DNA of 9,728 nucleotides from CBDUXZ01 sp965371325 [NCBI: uncultured bacterium]. GTDB taxonomy: Bacteria > JAUYMQ01. Positions within the stretch are counted from its first letter, which is position 1. Each line of letters begins with the position of its first letter. The notes under the pieces were generated by a model that saw nothing but the letters and a program-made list of their open reading frames with translations, did no database searches and was not told the DNA's origin. This document shows, one piece after another, positions 7,860-9,728 of the stretch. The DNA lies in the NCBI GenBank assembly GCA_965371325.1, contig CBDUXZ010000041.1, positions 1-9,728 of the forward strand, read 5' to 3'. Both the position numbers and the translations under genes were made by a program.

Positions 7860-8149
7860 TCACCCGCCCCCCAGCCGGCGCGGAAGCCCCGCCTTGACGA
7901 GATGCCGGGGCGCCCTTTCCACGAGATCGCGCCAAAGGCCGTAGCGCTTCAAAAAGCAGTAGAGCGTGGGGGAGACAACAAGCGGATAGAGGGCGGACTT
8001 GAGAAGAACGCGGCCCGCAGCACGAGATAGGCCCCACCAGAGAAGAAGGGGAAGAGGAGATCGCGCAGCATCTTCGCGCTGCCGTTCACCATGGGTGGAA
8101 GGCGGGCGAAAACGACGATCACCCCTTCCGCCGTCGGGAGCGCCGTCAT
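7860..8149 (-). pseudogene. Small unrecognised gene, apparently split by a -1 frameshift
   Basis: ATG at 8149 forms an ATGA overlap with the stop of the upstream epimerase, exactly the coupling used elsewhere in this operon. The frame reads MTALPTAEGVIVVFARLPP and PMVNGSAKMLRDLLFPFF, then loses plausible coding character and stops at 7949. The overlapping -1 frame has no start codon of its own after 8149, but its second half looks like real protein: GRVLLKSALYPLVVSPTLY, then CFLKRYGLWRDLVERAPRHL, ending with TGA at 7860. The whole span is 290 bases, one short of 97 codons. This fits a single ~96-residue product with one base lost near 8000-8035, where the coding-like signal changes frame. I do not recognise the family; it contains one moderately hydrophobic stretch. 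It may be a degraded gene, a sequencing error or, less likely, programmed frameshifting (no classic slippery heptamer seen). Confidence 0.45.
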
Positions 8150-9261
8150 TTCGTGAGCCCCCGTTTCTCCAGCTCCTCCTTCGCCCGCATAACGGCGTCA
8201 TCGGCCAGCTGCGTCCGCACCCATCGCACCAACTCCTCGATTCCATCCTTGAAGGCGACCTTCGGAGACCAGCCGAGCAGGCGCTTTGCACGCGAAACGT
8301 CGGCGTAGCAGTGGCGGATGTCGCCCGCGCGGAATTTCTCCTCGATCTTCGGCGCGTTCTTGAACTCGAGCTTCGTGGAGAGCACCCGGGCAAGATCAAG
8401 CACGGAGACGGGACAGCCCGTGCCCAGGTTGAGCACCTCGCCGTTGACGCCCCCGGCCTCCATCGCCGCCATGAGGCCAGAGACAATGTCGGACACATGG
8501 ATGAAGTCGCGGCTCTGAAGCCCATCCTCGAAGATGACCGGCGCATGGCCGTTCAGAAGGCGTGAAGAGAAAATCGCAGCGACGCCCGTGTAGGGGTTCG
8601 AGAGGGCCTGCCGGGGCCCGTAGATGTTGAAGAAGCGAAGCGCGGTCGTGGTGATCCCGTAGGCGTGCCCCACGGCGAGGAACAACTCCTCGTGATCGCG
8701 CTTCGTGACGGCGTACACGGAGGTCGGAAAGAGCGGCTTCTCCTCGTCCGTGGGGACCGCCCGAACTGTGCTACCGCATCGCGGACAGCGCATCTCCCAG
8801 TCGCGGGCAGCGAGCTGGGCATCGGGCCTCAGGCGGGGGAAGACCGGCCCGCAGGCCTCGCACTGGTACTTCCCTTCGCCGTAGCAGGACATGCTCGAGG
8901 CCACGATCAGCTTTCGCACGGCGTGTTTCTCGTTGGCGAGCAGATCGAGCAGGACGGCTCCACCCAGGGTATTCACCTCCACGTAGCGGGCGATGTCGTA
9001 CATGGACTGGCCGACACCCACGGCGGCGGCGAGATGGAAGACGACCTCCATCCCGTCGAGGGTCTTTCTGAGGACGTCCCGGTCGCGAACGTCGCCTCGG
9101 ATAAACTCCGCCGAAGGATTGAGATAATCCGGCGGACGGCTCTCGGGGTGCACCTGCGGATCGAGATTGTCGAGGATCCGGACCTGGTGGCCCGCTGTAA
9201 CGAGCGCGTCAACGAGGTGGGAGCCGACGAAGCCCGCCCCGCCCGTCACAAGAATTTGCAT
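8146..9261 (-). CDS. NAD-dependent epimerase/dehydratase with a four-cysteine (zinc-ribbon-like) insert
   Basis: The 371-residue extended SDR enzyme starts MQILVTGGAGFVGSH (NAD site 6-13). It has FHLAAAVGVGQS (75-86), SSMSCYGEG (122-130), Tyr183/Lys187 in TSVYAVTKRDHEEL, LRFFNIYGPRQALSNPYTG (208-226), and FEDGLQSRDFIHVSD (244-258). Between the serine strand and the YxxxK motif there is an insert with CEAC (134-137) and CPRC (159-162), two CxxC knuckles expected to bind a metal. This insert is known in a subgroup of sugar epimerases, including enzymes annotated as dTDP-L-rhamnose 4-epimerase-like, so rhamnose-type substrates are possible but unproven. ATG 9261 is preferred over the preceding TTG because AAGGAG lies 5 bases upstream. 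Its TGA overlaps the ATG of the small frameshifted ORF. It appears to be the first complete gene of the operon, behind a 375-base leader. Confidence 0.87.
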   Translation of the reverse strand: MQILVTGGAGFVGSHLVDALVTAGHQVRILDNLDPQVHPESRPPDYLNPSAEFIRGDVRDRDVLRKTLDGMEVVFHLAAAVGVGQSMYDIARYVEVNTLGGAVLLDLLANEKHAVRKLIVASSMSCYGEGKYQCEACGPVFPRLRPDAQLAARDWEMRCPRCGSTVRAVPTDEEKPLFPTSVYAVTKRDHEELFLAVGHAYGITTTALRFFNIYGPRQALSNPYTGVAAIFSSRLLNGHAPVIFEDGLQSRDFIHVSDIVSGLMAAMEAGGVNGEVLNLGTGCPVSVLDLARVLSTKLEFKNAPKIEEKFRAGDIRHCYADVSRAKRLLGWSPKVAFKDGIEELVRWVRTQLADDAVMRAKEELEKRGLTK

Positions 9262-9266
9262 CAAGA

Positions 9267-9272
9267 CTCCTT
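9267..9272 (-). promoter_or_regulatory. Ribosome-binding site deciding the epimerase start
   Basis: AAGGAG sits 5 bases before ATG 9261 and only 2 bases before the in-frame TTG at 9264. This selects the ATG as the start. Confidence 0.65.
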
Positions 9273-9280
9273 CGGCGGTC

Positions 9281-9538
9281 CCGGGAGAGACACTCTCGGC
9301 GTTCAGTGCGGCAACCTAGCAACAGGATCGGTTCGGCAGCAAGGATATTCTACCCGCTTTCGCCGCGGCCTTCCCGTATGCTTCCCCTCCCGGTAGACAC
9401 TCTGAGCCTGGAGAATTCTCGCACAATCCGGGCACCAGGAGGAGAAGCATACGACTCCGCTCAACCATGGCGGATAAGTGTCTAAATGAACCGGACCATC
9501 TCTGCGGAGGGAACGGACCCGGGATCGAAACACTCTCC
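9281..9538 (+). repeat. Three copies of a short CCGG-spacer-ACACTCT motif
   Basis: Copies read CCGGGAGAGACACTCTC (9281-9297), CCCGGTAGACACTCTGA (9389-9405) and CCCGGGATCGAAACACTCTC (9518-9537). The related GTGTCTA at 9478-9484 is a partial copy in the opposite orientation. They are confined to the gap before the epimerase gene and could be protein-binding sites, but the motif is short and degenerate. Confidence 0.3.
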
Positions 9539-9630
9539 GTTTCGGGGACATGGGGCTGGTCTCCAAAATAAGGAGAAACTCTACCGAAGCGCCCGTCTTC
9601 AGGCCCGAAGTTATAATTCGCCACCCACAC
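9316..9630 (-). CDS. Possible small ORF of unknown function
   Basis: A GTG at 9630 is preceded by GGGAGG, which overlaps the stop of the upstream glycosyltransferase gene at a reasonable 9-base spacing. The 104-residue frame starts VWVANYNFGPEDGRFGRV and its first ~50 residues have a protein-like composition. The later part is poor in coding features, uses less GC at third positions than the neighbours, and overlaps the long inverted repeat. I recognise no domain. It could be a decayed gene start or chance. Confidence 0.22.
   Translation of the reverse strand: MWVANYNFGPEDGRFGRVSPYFGDQPHVPETESVSIPGPFPPQRWSGSFRHLSAMVERSRMLLLLVPGLCENSPGSECLPGGEAYGKAAAKAGRISLLPNRSCC
9374..9454 (-). promoter_or_regulatory. 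Long RNA hairpin candidate in the epimerase leader
   Basis: CGTATGCTTCCCCTCCCGGT (9375-9394) and ACCAGGAGGAGAAGCATACG (9434-9453) are inverted repeats matching at 18 of 20 positions. In a minus-strand transcript both mismatches become G-U wobbles, and one further wobble pair can be added at each end, giving a continuous 22-pair stem around a 37-base loop. On the plus strand the same two positions would be C-A mismatches. One arm carries CUCCUCC and the other GGGAGGGG, so a Shine-Dalgarno-like purine run is sequestered. No U-run follows, so it is not a standard terminator. It could be a leader regulatory element, an mRNA-stability element or a small palindromic mobile remnant. Confidence 0.5.
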
Positions 9631-9636
9631 GTTCGG

Positions 9637-9728
9637 TTACCTCCCTGGTGTCGGCGCTTTGTCCATGACGTCTCGATAGAGATTCTCAACGCGCCGTCGG
9701 TGCGTCTCCTCGCTATATTTTTCTTCCG
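9637..9728 (-). CDS. C-terminal tail of a probable glycosyltransferase (5' end outside window)
   Basis: Only 29 residues are present: EEKYSEETHRRRVENLYRDV, then MDKAPTPGR and TAA at 9639-9637. The charged, helical ending with a late LYRDV resembles the tails of GT4-type glycosyltransferases, and the neighbourhood is glycan synthesis. The fragment has no catalytic motif, so the family is inferred from context and tail character only. It is the gene just before the 375-base gap and shares the operon orientation. Confidence 0.45.
   Translation of the reverse strand, partial: EEKYSEETHRRRVENLYRDVMDKAPTPGR

Larger units (their letters stand above)
9262..9636. other. 375-base gap between the glycosyltransferase tail and the epimerase gene
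   Basis: This is the only stretch above 300 bases without a confident gene. It is less GC-rich than its flanks in places. It contains a long imperfect inverted repeat (9374-9454), three copies of a short CCGG/GACACTCT-like motif, and a weak ORF. It may be the operon leader or a decayed gene. I see no tRNA, no clear sigma-70 promoter and no good GG-N10-GC sigma-54 site. Confidence 0.5.

Noticed and set aside
7999-8565. Plus-strand open frame of 188 codons
   Set aside because: It overlaps the 3' end of the Cys-insert epimerase and the small ORF in antisense, with no motif.
9416-9437. Possible sigma-54 promoter of the kind reported for PEP-CTERM regulons
   Set aside because: TGGTGCCCGGATTGT on the minus strand has GG-N10-GT instead of GG-N10-GC, so the essential -12 dinucleotide is not met.
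9434-9454. Hairpin as a rho-independent terminator of the upstream glycosyltransferase gene
   Set aside because: No U-run follows either side of the stem on the minus strand, and it is nearly 190 bases from the upstream stop.

Overview
The window is a GC-rich stretch, roughly two thirds G+C by eye, with third codon positions dominated by G and C. Every convincing gene lies on the minus strand, so transcription runs from high to low coordinates. An EpsH-type exosortase with an EpsI partner points to a Gram-negative, exopolysaccharide-producing bacterium with a PEP-CTERM-like sorting system. The sequence alone does not identify the phylum; nothing here separates Myxococcota/Desulfobacterota-type lineages from Acidobacteriota or other environmental groups.

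Layout in transcription order: the last 29 residues of a probable glycosyltransferase (9637-9728); a 375-base gap (9262-9636) holding a weak small ORF and a striking inverted repeat; a sugar-nucleotide epimerase with a four-cysteine insert (8146-9261); a small ORF that appears frameshifted (7860-8149); a GT39-like membrane glycosyltransferase (6444-7778); an exosortase (5529-6437); EpsI (4885-5559); a dolichol-phosphate-mannose-synthase-like GT2 (4116-4805); UDP-glucose 4-epimerase GalE (3116-4108); a second NAD-dependent sugar epimerase (2181-3119); and a very long membrane protein joining a VanZ-like domain, a TMTC-type GT-C transferase and TPR repeats, which runs off the left edge (1-2180).

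The genes are packed like one operon. There are ATGA stop/start overlaps at 3116-3119 and 8146-8149, a 31-base overlap between exosortase and epsI, a directly abutting TAG/ATG at 2183-2178, and gaps of 6-7 bases at two other joints. Two larger internal gaps (81 bases before the GT39-like gene and 79 bases before GT2) could hold secondary signals.

A coherent reading, which is inference, is as follows. Three epimerases supply nucleotide sugars. The GT2 enzyme loads a sugar onto a polyprenyl phosphate. Two GT-C-type membrane transferases, the GT39-like protein and the VanZ/TMTC/TPR fusion, transfer lipid-linked sugars at the periplasmic face. The exosortase/EpsI pair processes proteins with a C-terminal sorting tail. 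This suggests coupling between surface-protein sorting and glycosylation or exopolysaccharide assembly. No sorting-tail substrate protein is visible in the window.
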